Origin: Brevibacillus massiliensis
GTDB lineage: Bacteria > Bacillota > Bacilli > Brevibacillales > Brevibacillaceae
DNA length: 32,333 nucleotides
Direction: 5' to 3'
NCBI RefSeq assembly: GCF_000311785.1
Contig: NZ_HE978545.1
Span: 50,186 to 82,518, forward strand
The notes below the pieces were generated by a model that was not told where the DNA came from, searched no databases, and saw only the letters and a list, made by a program, of their open reading frames with translations. A program made the translations under genes and the position numbers. The first letter of the stretch is position 1. Each line of letters starts with the position of its first letter. Of the stretch, positions 10,343 through 17,091 are shown one piece after another.

Positions 10343-11458
10343 GTGGCTGAAACGAAGTACAGTATGGTTAAAGGATGGATTCGGTCGAAAATATTGGACG
10401 GAACGTTCGCGCCAAACCAAAAAATCAGTTCCGAAAGCGATTTGATGAAACAGTTCGACGTCAGCCGCCATACCGTTCGAATTGCCATCGGTGAACTGGT
10501 GAGCGAGGGCTGGCTGTATACGGAGCAGGGAGCGGGCACATTTGTCGCGGACCGTTCAGCTATTCTTCCGGATACTCCCGCCTATCAGCAGAAGAAGATC
10601 GCCATCATTACGACATATATCTCGGATTATATTTTTCCCTCGATCATTCGGGGCGCGGAAGCGGAAATCAGCAAGGAAGGCTACCAGGTCAGCCTGTTCA
10701 GTACGAATAACGATCATGAGCATGAAAAACGCATCTTGGAAACGATACTTTCGCAGCCCTTTAACGGTGCGATTATCGAAGCGACAAAAAGCGCATCGGC
10801 CAATCCGAATATCAGCAACTATTTGAATTTGGAAGCATTGGGAATCCCCTACGTGATGATCAATGCTTATTATGATGAGCTGGACCCTGTAAGTGTAGTG
10901 GTTGACGATGAAAAAGGCGGATTTTTGCAAACAGAGCATCTCATCAAATTGGGCCATCGCCATATCGCCGGTTTCTTTAAGACGGATGACATGCAGGGCG
11001 TCAAACGGATGAAGGGGTTCATCAAAGCCCATCGGGTCTACGGCATCCCCATCAATCCCAAGAACATTGTCACCTATCACACCGACAAAAAATCCTCGAG
11101 ACCCGCGGAAGTGTTAAAAATGATGCTGGAGTCCTCGCATGAAAAGCTGACAGGCCTCGTTTGCTATAACGACGAATTGGTGATGAAACTGCTGGATGTG
11201 CTCAGGCAAAAAGGAATGAATGTCCCCGAAGATATATCCGTCGTCGGTTTTGATAATTCATTTTTGGCAGAGGTTTCCGAAGTGAAACTGACGACCATCG
11301 AACATCCGAAGAGTGAATTGGGAAAAATCGCCGCAAAAACGGTGCTGGAGATGATCGGCAGGGGCAAGGGCTGCAAGCAGGGAACTCCTGTCGAATCCGT
11401 CGTGTTTGAGCCGAAAGTGGTGCTGAGGAATTCGACGAAGGGCGTTGCAGGGGAATAA
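10343..11458 (+). CDS. araR: Arabinose operon repressor, GntR/LacI chimera
   Basis: This 371-residue protein should repress the ara genes until L-arabinose binds. Residues 1-75 are a GntR-type winged helix (KISSESDLMKQFDVSRHTVR is the recognition region, then GAGTFVADR). Residues about 85-365 are a LacI/GalR-type sugar-sensing domain (GAIIEATKS, VVVDDEKGGF, SVVGFDNSFLAE). This fusion is characteristic of AraR; the B. subtilis protein is of similar size. The GTG at 10343 has ACGAGGTGTGG upstream. It lies 37 bases after araA with no terminator seen, so it may be co-transcribed and thus autoregulated. Three matching operators lie at 6147, 6318 and 6353. Confidence 0.94.
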   Translation: MAETKYSMVKGWIRSKILDGTFAPNQKISSESDLMKQFDVSRHTVRIAIGELVSEGWLYTEQGAGTFVADRSAILPDTPAYQQKKIAIITTYISDYIFPSIIRGAEAEISKEGYQVSLFSTNNDHEHEKRILETILSQPFNGAIIEATKSASANPNISNYLNLEALGIPYVMINAYYDELDPVSVVVDDEKGGFLQTEHLIKLGHRHIAGFFKTDDMQGVKRMKGFIKAHRVYGIPINPKNIVTYHTDKKSSRPAEVLKMMLESSHEKLTGLVCYNDELVMKLLDVLRQKGMNVPEDISVVGFDNSFLAEVSEVKLTTIEHPKSELGKIAAKTVLEMIGRGKGCKQGTPVESVVFEPKVVLRNSTKGVAGE

Positions 11459-11531
11459 GCAGGGCGTGAGGTGGATCACCTGTCAGCTTAAAAAAGATTG
11501 TGGTTATGTCTCCTATATTTTTCCGCCAAAT

Positions 11532-11572
11532 GGGCACCCTATGTGTAACAATGCACATGGAAAGGGGTGCCC
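11532..11572 (+). other. Strong stem-loop over the next gene's ribosome binding site
   Basis: GGGCACCC (11532-11539) pairs exactly with GGGTGCCC (11565-11572). Inside, ATGTGT (11541-11546) pairs with GCACAT (11553-11558). The right arm contains part of the AAAGGGGTG ribosome binding site of the gene at 11580. It may end the araR transcript, although only TTT follows, or it may mask translation of the next gene. Confidence 0.6.
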
Positions 11573-11579
11573 TTTAGAA

Positions 11580-11975
11580 ATGTATGGAAAAAAGCTGATA
11601 CGACAAGCGGTGCTCGGGTTGATCCTCGCCGGGACAGCCATCTCTGCCGTACCGGTGGACGCCGCCGGTCTGATTCAGGAAGAGCAGGGGCCGACGCTCG
11701 CCGTCAAGCACTCGCTGAAGGGAAACAGCCTGCATCTGAAGCTGGAGGTGTCGCGCTTTACCTTCTCCCTCGACAACATGGGCAAGGAAAACAAAGCGGG
11801 AGAAGGGCACGCCGTACTCTATCTGGACGGCAAAAAAACAGCGAAAATTTTTGACAAGGAATACGTGCTTGACGAGATCCCGCCGGGAAAACATCAAGTC
11901 GTGATCGAACTGGCACACAACAACCATGAATCATATGGAGTAAGACAGACGTTTCAGATCAGCGTAAACCCGTAA
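11580..11975 (+). CDS. Small secreted protein, family not recognised
   Basis: This is a 131-residue exported protein of unknown function. It has an N-terminal signal peptide (basic start, hydrophobic core, likely cleavage near VDAAG). The mature part of about 100 residues looks like a single beta-sandwich: FTFSLDNMGKENKAGEGHAVLYLDGKK is followed by EIPPGKHQVVIELAHNNHESYGV. This pattern recalls small extracytoplasmic Ig-like domains such as DUF4399 or YtkA-like, without certainty. The frame is open back to 11445, but the ATG at 11580 gives the signal peptide and has AAAGGGGTG 10 bases upstream. A strong hairpin covers that site. It converges on the PrcB-domain gene. Confidence 0.75.
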   Translation: MYGKKLIRQAVLGLILAGTAISAVPVDAAGLIQEEQGPTLAVKHSLKGNSLHLKLEVSRFTFSLDNMGKENKAGEGHAVLYLDGKKTAKIFDKEYVLDEIPPGKHQVVIELAHNNHESYGVRQTFQISVNP

Positions 11976-11983
11976 ACGACGAA

Positions 11984-12012
11984 AAAAGCAGAGGACAAGC
12001 TCCTCTGCTTTT
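11984..12012. terminator. Bidirectional terminator
   Basis: AAAAGCAGAGGA (11984-11995) and TCCTCTGCTTTT (12001-12012) form a perfect 12-base stem with a five-base loop. A and T runs on either side let it serve both the gene ending at 11975 (+) and the one ending at 12023 (-). Confidence 0.9.
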
Positions 12013-12022
12013 CACGGTTGGA

Positions 12023-12451
12023 TTATGACGTAAAGACGACTTTCGCCTGGGCGTCCGCTTTTTGCAGCGAGACGACGACCGTCGGGTAGGTCAGGACCTG
12101 CGTGGTCATGCTGCCGGGGGCAGGTTTTGACTCGTGGACGTAGACCTGCCACGTTCCGTCAGCGGACTGCTCTACCTTGTCCACTTGCAGGCTGTACCCG
12201 CCGGTTGGGCGTTGTCCCAATCCGATGACGACGTAGGTTTGTTCATCAGCGTGAACCACCTGGTAGCCGCCGGCCTCTCGCACCTGTTTGTAGACAGGCT
12301 GCAAAGCTTCGGAGTAGGGAGGCTGTACGAGCTGGTAGCTTCCTGCGGTTTGCCCTTGCGAGTGCTGGGGCTGATTGGTTTCAGACATGGCGGATGCCCC
12401 TCCGAATACCGCCAATGCGGCGGCGAGTATCATTGAAAGATATATATTCAT
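12023..12451 (-). CDS. Secreted PrcB C-terminal-domain protein
   Basis: This 142-residue exported protein carries a C-terminal domain like that of PrcB, the lipoprotein partner of the spirochaete dentilisin (PrtP) protease complex. The diagnostic run is GLGQRPTGGYSLQV, then VYVHESKPAPGS and a TYPTVVVSL strand. The N-terminus is a signal peptide ending near ASA-M with no lipobox cysteine, so it is likely released or wall-retained. The ATG at 12451 has GAGGAGGTAAC upstream; the frame runs open further back but without a start of this quality. Function in Bacillales is unknown. No protease gene is adjacent. The gene is divergent from the helicase-associated-domain gene. Confidence 0.8.
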   Translation of the reverse strand: MNIYLSMILAAALAVFGGASAMSETNQPQHSQGQTAGSYQLVQPPYSEALQPVYKQVREAGGYQVVHADEQTYVVIGLGQRPTGGYSLQVDKVEQSADGTWQVYVHESKPAPGSMTTQVLTYPTVVVSLQKADAQAKVVFTS

Positions 12452-12521
12452 TCCAGTTACCTCCTCGTGATCAAGGTCGTTTGGAAGCCTGCTCTTGGCA
12501 AAAGCGGACGGGACATGTAAG

Positions 12522-12534
12522 ATCATGACATGAT
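12522..12534. promoter_or_regulatory. Palindrome in divergent intergenic region
   Basis: ATCATG-A-CATGAT is a perfect 6+1+6 inverted repeat between two divergent genes, 20 bases before the ATG at 12555. It could be an operator. No known consensus is matched with confidence. Confidence 0.3.
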
Positions 12535-12554
12535 GCGTAATGCGAGGTGTTCCA

Positions 12555-14498
12555 ATGAACCTTTCGACATGCTTGTCCATGCTATCTGATTCGACGCAGC
12601 GGGCGATTGTCGAGGAACAAAATCGACGCTTGCAGGAGAACTGCGAGGCAACGCTGGCAGAACGCCTGGCAGACGAGCGCTACTTGACGCGCGTATGGCA
12701 TGCTTTGCACGATGTGGAACGCGATGTCATGAGACTGTTTCTCCTCGAAGCGGCCAAAGGCTTCTTGACCAGACGACAATGGGAAAGCCTGTCACATGCA
12801 AGACACGCCAGGTTGTCTGTCGGCTTGACTCGGCTGCGCAGGCTGGGGATCGTTCTAACGGTTCGAAAGCTGTGGAGCGAGGTGGGCTACTTTGTTCCCG
12901 AAGAGATTCGCCGCACCTGTCTCCCCTTGCTCGATCAGCAAGAAAAAATGGAGGAACTAAACTGCAGCAATCACATTCAAACGCTCTCCTATTATACTAC
13001 AGGGGGGCGGGGAATACATCTGGATTTGTTTGCCTGCCTGCAGCTGGTACGCGACCAGCAGCCCACGCTGACCAAGCGGAAGACGATCCACCAACGCTTT
13101 ATCCAAAAACTGTCAAGTCATGTTTCACTCAGCGATGACCACGTGGGCGGACTGATCGACCAAATCGGCGGCGATGGACGCAAGCAGCCGTATCCTGCCG
13201 CGATTGCCGTCCTGCTCGACATGGCCTTCCGCTTGCAGCTGCTGACAGCAGACGAAAAGCAGATCAGGTTGAACCAGGCCAAGGTGGACGAGTGGCTGGG
13301 GCTGTCTGCAGCGGAGCGGCTCATGGCCATTTACCGGCTGGCGGAACGCTATTACCTGCCGCATCAGCCTTGGCTGGAAGCTTGTTCGTTTGAAATGAAG
13401 CGCTGCCGGGAAAACGGCTGGCAATCGGTTTCGCAGCTGCTGCAGCGCCTGCGGGGCCAGGGGTTCCGCCTGCCGGATGACGCGGATGCTCTGCTTAAAG
13501 CCGCCTGGCTGCACCCTTTGCTGGGCTTTGGCTTTGTCCAGTTAGGCCTGGATCAGAACCGGGAGCTGTATTGGCGATGGAATCCGCTGCTCAGGGAAGG
13601 AAGCGAATTAGCCGGGTGGTATGTAGAGCCGACCGGAGTGATCGTCGCTGCGCCGACTGTTCCGCTGCGCGATTTGTGGGAGCTGGGCCGATTGGGCGAC
13701 TTTTCCTTTGAAGGCGAGATGGTGCAGTGTACATTGCAGCCGGCAAAGGTTCAATACTATATGGGAAGCGGAGGGTCGGAGGTGCAGGTTCTCTCCTTTC
13801 TGCAGTCGGCCTGTCCCTACCCTTTGCCTGATGCGATTTTGCAGCTGGTGAAAAATTGGGCGAGGGATGCGAGACAAATTCAAATGGAACGCTGCATCCG
13901 GGTGCGGACAGCCCATGCGGGAATCCTGCGGGAACTGCGAGAGCTGCAAAGCATGCAGTCATTTCTCGGCGAGATCATCTCCGAGACTGATTTCCTGATC
14001 GATGAACGGCAGGAAGAGAGGCTGTTGGATGTGCTGCGCCAGTGCGGGTATGAGCCGCAGGCGGGCCTTATCCGCGGTTTTCAGCCGTTGGAAGCAGGTG
14101 AAAGCCGTCCGACATCAGACCAGCCTTCCGCCGATGACACCCAGAACGGGCTTTTGCCAATCGCGCTGCCATGGGATGGATACAAGGTGGAAAACGTCTT
14201 TCCCGACCCGTCTGACGGAGTGCCGCAGCTGTCCCGCCTGCCGCGAATCTGGACACAGCATTACCAATCCTACCATCCGCAGACACTGCGGGATTTGTTG
14301 AAACGGGCGGAGGAACTGCAGTTGACGGTTCGCGTTCAATTGGCGGAAGGCACTGAACAGGAGGGTGTTCCGGTCAAGGTGGAGATCCAGTTGGGCTTTT
14401 GGCATGTCACCCTGGATACCAGAGCGGGCAAAAGCAGGCTCCGGCTCGATGACATACAGCGGGTGCGCATGCTGCTTCCGGACTACGTTCAGATTTGA
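12555..14498 (+). CDS. Helicase-associated-domain protein lacking helicase motor
   Basis: This 647-residue cytoplasmic protein has no Walker A or DEAD/DEAH motif. Residues about 356-459 resemble the 'helicase conserved C-terminal domain' found beside XPB/Ssl2-type helicases (PF13625): a VEPTGVIVAAPTVP start, then a SGGSEVQVLSFLQSACPYPLPDAILQLVKNWA helical block (described by position 13762-13860). The C-terminal 110 residues (from about 537) look like a WYL-type small beta domain followed by a DDIQRVRML tail. The N-terminal half is helical and winged-helix-like. ATG at 12555 is preferred over ATG 12540 because GAGGTG lies at 12544-12549. Related stand-alone proteins occur in Bacillales and Actinobacteria; their role is not known to me. 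Confidence 0.75.
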   Translation: MNLSTCLSMLSDSTQRAIVEEQNRRLQENCEATLAERLADERYLTRVWHALHDVERDVMRLFLLEAAKGFLTRRQWESLSHARHARLSVGLTRLRRLGIVLTVRKLWSEVGYFVPEEIRRTCLPLLDQQEKMEELNCSNHIQTLSYYTTGGRGIHLDLFACLQLVRDQQPTLTKRKTIHQRFIQKLSSHVSLSDDHVGGLIDQIGGDGRKQPYPAAIAVLLDMAFRLQLLTADEKQIRLNQAKVDEWLGLSAAERLMAIYRLAERYYLPHQPWLEACSFEMKRCRENGWQSVSQLLQRLRGQGFRLPDDADALLKAAWLHPLLGFGFVQLGLDQNRELYWRWNPLLREGSELAGWYVEPTGVIVAAPTVPLRDLWELGRLGDFSFEGEMVQCTLQPAKVQYYMGSGGSEVQVLSFLQSACPYPLPDAILQLVKNWARDARQIQMERCIRVRTAHAGILRELRELQSMQSFLGEIISETDFLIDERQEERLLDVLRQCGYEPQAGLIRGFQPLEAGESRPTSDQPSADDTQNGLLPIALPWDGYKVENVFPDPSDGVPQLSRLPRIWTQHYQSYHPQTLRDLLKRAEELQLTVRVQLAEGTEQEGVPVKVEIQLGFWHVTLDTRAGKSRLRLDDIQRVRMLLPDYVQI

Positions 14499-14593
14499 GC
14501 AGGAAAACACTTCCTTTTTGCGCGGGAAACTGTTACAAATCGATGGTTTCGTGTTAAAATAGGATGTGCATGATATCACAAGGGGGGTCGCAC

Positions 14594-15049
14594 ATGATCC
14601 AGACGATTGAGCCGCTTGATATGGCGGAGATGCTCAGCCAAAGTTACGAGCTGGCCGACATGATCAACAGATCATGTGAAGTCTCCGCATATCTCCAGGC
14701 CAAGCAAGCCATGGAGCAAGACGAGGAAGCACAGCGCTTGCTGCATCTGTTCGAACAGAAGAAGATGCAGTTTGAAGAAGTGCAGCGATTCGGGAAGTAC
14801 CACCCCGATTTTAATAAAGTGTCCGCAGAGGTGCGGCAGTTGAAGCGTTCGCTGGAAATGCTTGACTCCGTCCAAAATTTTAAACGGGCGGAAAACAAGC
14901 TGGACGAGTTGCTGTACAGTGTTGGCCGGTTGATTGCCGACGCCGTCTCGCCAGAGATCAAAGTACCGAGCAATAATCCCATTCTGGAGGCAAAGGCAAG
15001 CGGTTGCGGCAGCGGCGGAAGCTGCGGGTGCAGCACGCAGCGGGCGTAA
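14594..15049 (+). CDS. ylbF: YlbF (RicF) family regulator
   Basis: This 151-residue mainly helical protein is a YlbF/YmcA-family member. In B. subtilis RicF (YlbF), RicA (YmcA) and RicT (YaaT) form a complex that promotes mRNA processing by RNase Y and supports biofilm, competence and sporulation. The C-terminal tail carries SGCGSGGSCGC with C138, C144 and C146. The Ric complex is reported to hold Fe-S clusters, and these cysteines are the natural ligand candidates. ATG 14594 follows AAGGGGGGTCGCAC; an upstream in-frame start at 14564 lacks this site. As in B. subtilis, ylbG is the next gene, supporting ylbF rather than ymcA. Confidence 0.9.
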   Translation: MIQTIEPLDMAEMLSQSYELADMINRSCEVSAYLQAKQAMEQDEEAQRLLHLFEQKKMQFEEVQRFGKYHPDFNKVSAEVRQLKRSLEMLDSVQNFKRAENKLDELLYSVGRLIADAVSPEIKVPSNNPILEAKASGCGSGGSCGCSTQRA

Positions 15050-15221
15050 CGGCATTGCTGCCTGCCTCGTCCTCGTCGCGACAGCTGCCAGACCATCCGT
15101 CATGATGCTGTTGGAAGCAGATCACAGCGCTGGCCGGCCCCATTTCCGCCGGTCGCGCTCCTGCCATATTCGAGTGACGCGCCATGCATCTTACCAGTTG
15201 AGGAAGGGGTTCAATAGTACA

Positions 15222-15557
15222 ATGAGGGAAAGACGACTGGGATTGGCCGTCTGGGTGAAGCACCCGCGTGCGGCTAAAAATTTGCGGAAATTTGGCACCA
15301 TTCACTATATCTCCAAGCGCTTAAACTACGTAGCGATGTACGTCGATGCCAACTCGCTGGATGAGACGATCAGAACGATGGAACGCTTGCATTTTGTCAC
15401 CAGGGTGGAGCGTTCGCACCGGCATGAAATCCCGACGGTTTACAACAATGCAAAACCGGACAGGGCAAAAGAGTTCGATTATGAGCTGGAGAAGACACAG
15501 TTGATGGCTTTAACCGAAACGCTTCTGACGGAGACAAACGGGAGTCTGAGCAAGTAA
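15222..15557 (+). CDS. ylbG: YlbG family protein (UPF0298/DUF2129)
   Basis: This 111-residue cytoplasmic protein of unknown function belongs to UPF0298. Family features are the start RRLGLAVWVKHPRAAKNLRKFG, YISKRLNYVAMYVD, and FVTRVERSHRHEI. It is slightly longer than the roughly 90-residue B. subtilis protein because of a C-terminal helix. The frame is open far upstream inside ylbF, but the ATG at 15222 gives the family N-terminus; AGGAAGGGG lies 11-12 bases before it. The 172-base gap after ylbF holds no other gene that I can support. The ylbF-ylbG pairing is conserved in Bacillales. Confidence 0.88.
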   Translation: MRERRLGLAVWVKHPRAAKNLRKFGTIHYISKRLNYVAMYVDANSLDETIRTMERLHFVTRVERSHRHEIPTVYNNAKPDRAKEFDYELEKTQLMALTETLLTETNGSLSK

Positions 15558-15582
15558 ATCTGCTGTCTTCCGACGATTACTG

Positions 15583-15605
15583 GCTGCCTGTCTGGGCAGC
15601 TTTTT
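15583..15605 (+). terminator. Rho-independent terminator after ylbG
   Basis: GCTGCC (15583-15588) and GGCAGC (15595-15600) form a short GC-rich stem followed directly by TTTTTG. Confidence 0.75.
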
Positions 15606-15727
15606 GTTCCAGAGCAACCCTCTGCGTTTTTCTTCCAGATTTGGCCAATCTGTGATATCTTAAGGGAACAGAAAGAAAAGGGATGGATGCGTTTACATAG
15701 AATGTCAAAAAAGCGGAGGGTGAATCG

Positions 15728-16486
15728 ATGAGACTAGATATTAACTGTGATATGGGAGAAGGATTTGGCCGCTATCGACTGCAGGAAGACTTGGGCATTC
15801 TCAAGTGGATTACCTCGGCAAATATCGCCTGTGGCTTTCACTCCGGCGATCCGCATGTCATCTGTACATTGGTGGAAGCAGCATTGCGAAACAACGTGAT
15901 GGTCGGAGCCCATCCGGGTTATCCCGACGTGCAGGGATTTGGCCGACGCTCGATGGCTTTGTCGACAAGAGAAGTGTACGAACTGGTGTTGTACCAGGTG
16001 GCCGCGCTTGACGGAATCACCCGGGGGCTGGGCGGGAAGCTCCACCACGTCAAGCTGCACGGCGCTCTGTACAACGAAGCAGCGGAGCGGCCGGAGCTGG
16101 CCGAAGCGGTCGTTCGGGCGATCACGGATATCAACGAAGAACTTGTCCTCTACGCCTTGTCCGGCAGCTCGCTGGTCCATGTAGGCTTGGAGTACGGGCT
16201 TGCTGTCGCGGAGGAAGTGTTTGCTGACAGGGCGTACCTGCCGACAGGAAGGCTGGCGCCTCGCGAATTGGAAGGAAGCGTATTGATCAGCAAGGAAGAG
16301 CAGCTGGCTCAGACCAGCCAGCTGGTGTTGGAACAGAAAGTGCGGACAGTTGACGGCAGCACGATTGAACTGGTCGCCGATACGCTCTGCGTTCACATCG
16401 AAAGTCCTGACACGCTGCTGTTTTTAAAAGAGCTGCACCGCTGGGCCAGGGAGCACGATGTCAGCCTGGAGCCCATTTCAAGTTGA
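15728..16486 (+). CDS. pxpA: 5-oxoprolinase subunit A (LamB/YcsF family)
   Basis: This 252-residue protein matches PxpA (YbgL/YcsF), which together with PxpB and PxpC performs ATP-dependent opening of 5-oxoproline to L-glutamate. Conserved blocks are LDINCDMGEGFG at the start, ANIACGFHSGDP, GAHPGYPDVQGFGRR, VKLHGALYN and the C-terminal VDTLCVH-type segment. Length is normal. Unlike most bacteria, pxpB and pxpC are not adjacent here, so the partner subunits must be elsewhere if the enzyme is functional. It is preceded by the ylbG terminator and followed by a hairpin, so it is probably a single-gene transcript. Confidence 0.9.
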   Translation: MRLDINCDMGEGFGRYRLQEDLGILKWITSANIACGFHSGDPHVICTLVEAALRNNVMVGAHPGYPDVQGFGRRSMALSTREVYELVLYQVAALDGITRGLGGKLHHVKLHGALYNEAAERPELAEAVVRAITDINEELVLYALSGSSLVHVGLEYGLAVAEEVFADRAYLPTGRLAPRELEGSVLISKEEQLAQTSQLVLEQKVRTVDGSTIELVADTLCVHIESPDTLLFLKELHRWAREHDVSLEPISS

Positions 16487-16492
16487 TCGATC

Positions 16493-16522
16493 GAGGTGAC
16501 TCCGGTTTCATCCGAGTCACCT
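16493..16522 (+). terminator. Terminator-like hairpin after pxpA
   Basis: GAGGTGACTC (16493-16502) pairs perfectly with GAGTCACCTC (16513-16522). The T-run after it is poor (TATCCTTTC), so termination efficiency is uncertain. Confidence 0.65.
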
Positions 16523-16547
16523 CTATCCTTTCTAGGTGGGATGATGT

Positions 16548-17003
16548 TTGGACAAAGACAAAAGCCCCAAGCTGCCGTTAACACAAGCGGAACGCGCTGC
16601 TCTGAGAGCGGGCAAACTAAAATTGCGGGAGATCCACAAACAAGATCTGCAAGATCTCATGCGGATTATGGGCGTCTCGGAGGAACGGGCAAGGTATGTA
16701 AAAGCGATGGCGGCTTTTCAGCAAATCCCTTCCATCGGATATGAGTTGGCCTGCAACCTGACACGGGATTTGGGTCTGTACTCGATAGAGGAGGCAGCAA
16801 AAACAAGCGGGCCAGAGCTGTTTGACCGCCTTGAGCAGAACCTGGGGATGCGGGTTGACCCGTGTGTAGAAGATCAATTTCGCTGCGTGATTTACCATGC
16901 CAATCATCCCGGCAGTGACAAGCAGTGGTTTGACTTTACTGCCGAAAGAAAGCTGTACCGCCAGGCGTTTGGCTATCCAAAGTCGCGTCCTCCTGTCAAA
17001 TAA
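16548..17003 (+). CDS. Cdd1-like helix-hairpin-helix protein
   Basis: This 151-residue protein resembles the 'pathogenicity locus' Cdd1 family (PF11731), a small cytoplasmic group with a helix-hairpin-helix element and no proven activity. The central part (FQQIPSIGYELACNLTRDLGLYSIEEA) is the HhH-like motif that often binds nucleic acid. DRLEQNLGMRVDPCVEDQFRCVIYHA is the family's conserved cysteine-containing segment. The TTG start at 16548 is chosen because AGGTGGGA lies 6 bases upstream and no ATG fits. The name reflects where the family was first seen and does not imply virulence. Confidence 0.78.
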   Translation: MDKDKSPKLPLTQAERAALRAGKLKLREIHKQDLQDLMRIMGVSEERARYVKAMAAFQQIPSIGYELACNLTRDLGLYSIEEAAKTSGPELFDRLEQNLGMRVDPCVEDQFRCVIYHANHPGSDKQWFDFTAERKLYRQAFGYPKSRPPVK

Positions 17004-17091
17004 AGCGGAAGAAAATGCGTTCGCTGCCGGAAATCTTTGCTACAATGAAAGGGAGCATTTCGAGAGAGATAGAGATGTACGGGAGATTTGC

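Noticed and set aside
15050-15221. Possible small gene between ylbF and ylbG
   Set aside because: No frame has both a ribosome binding site and a family-like or well-composed translation.
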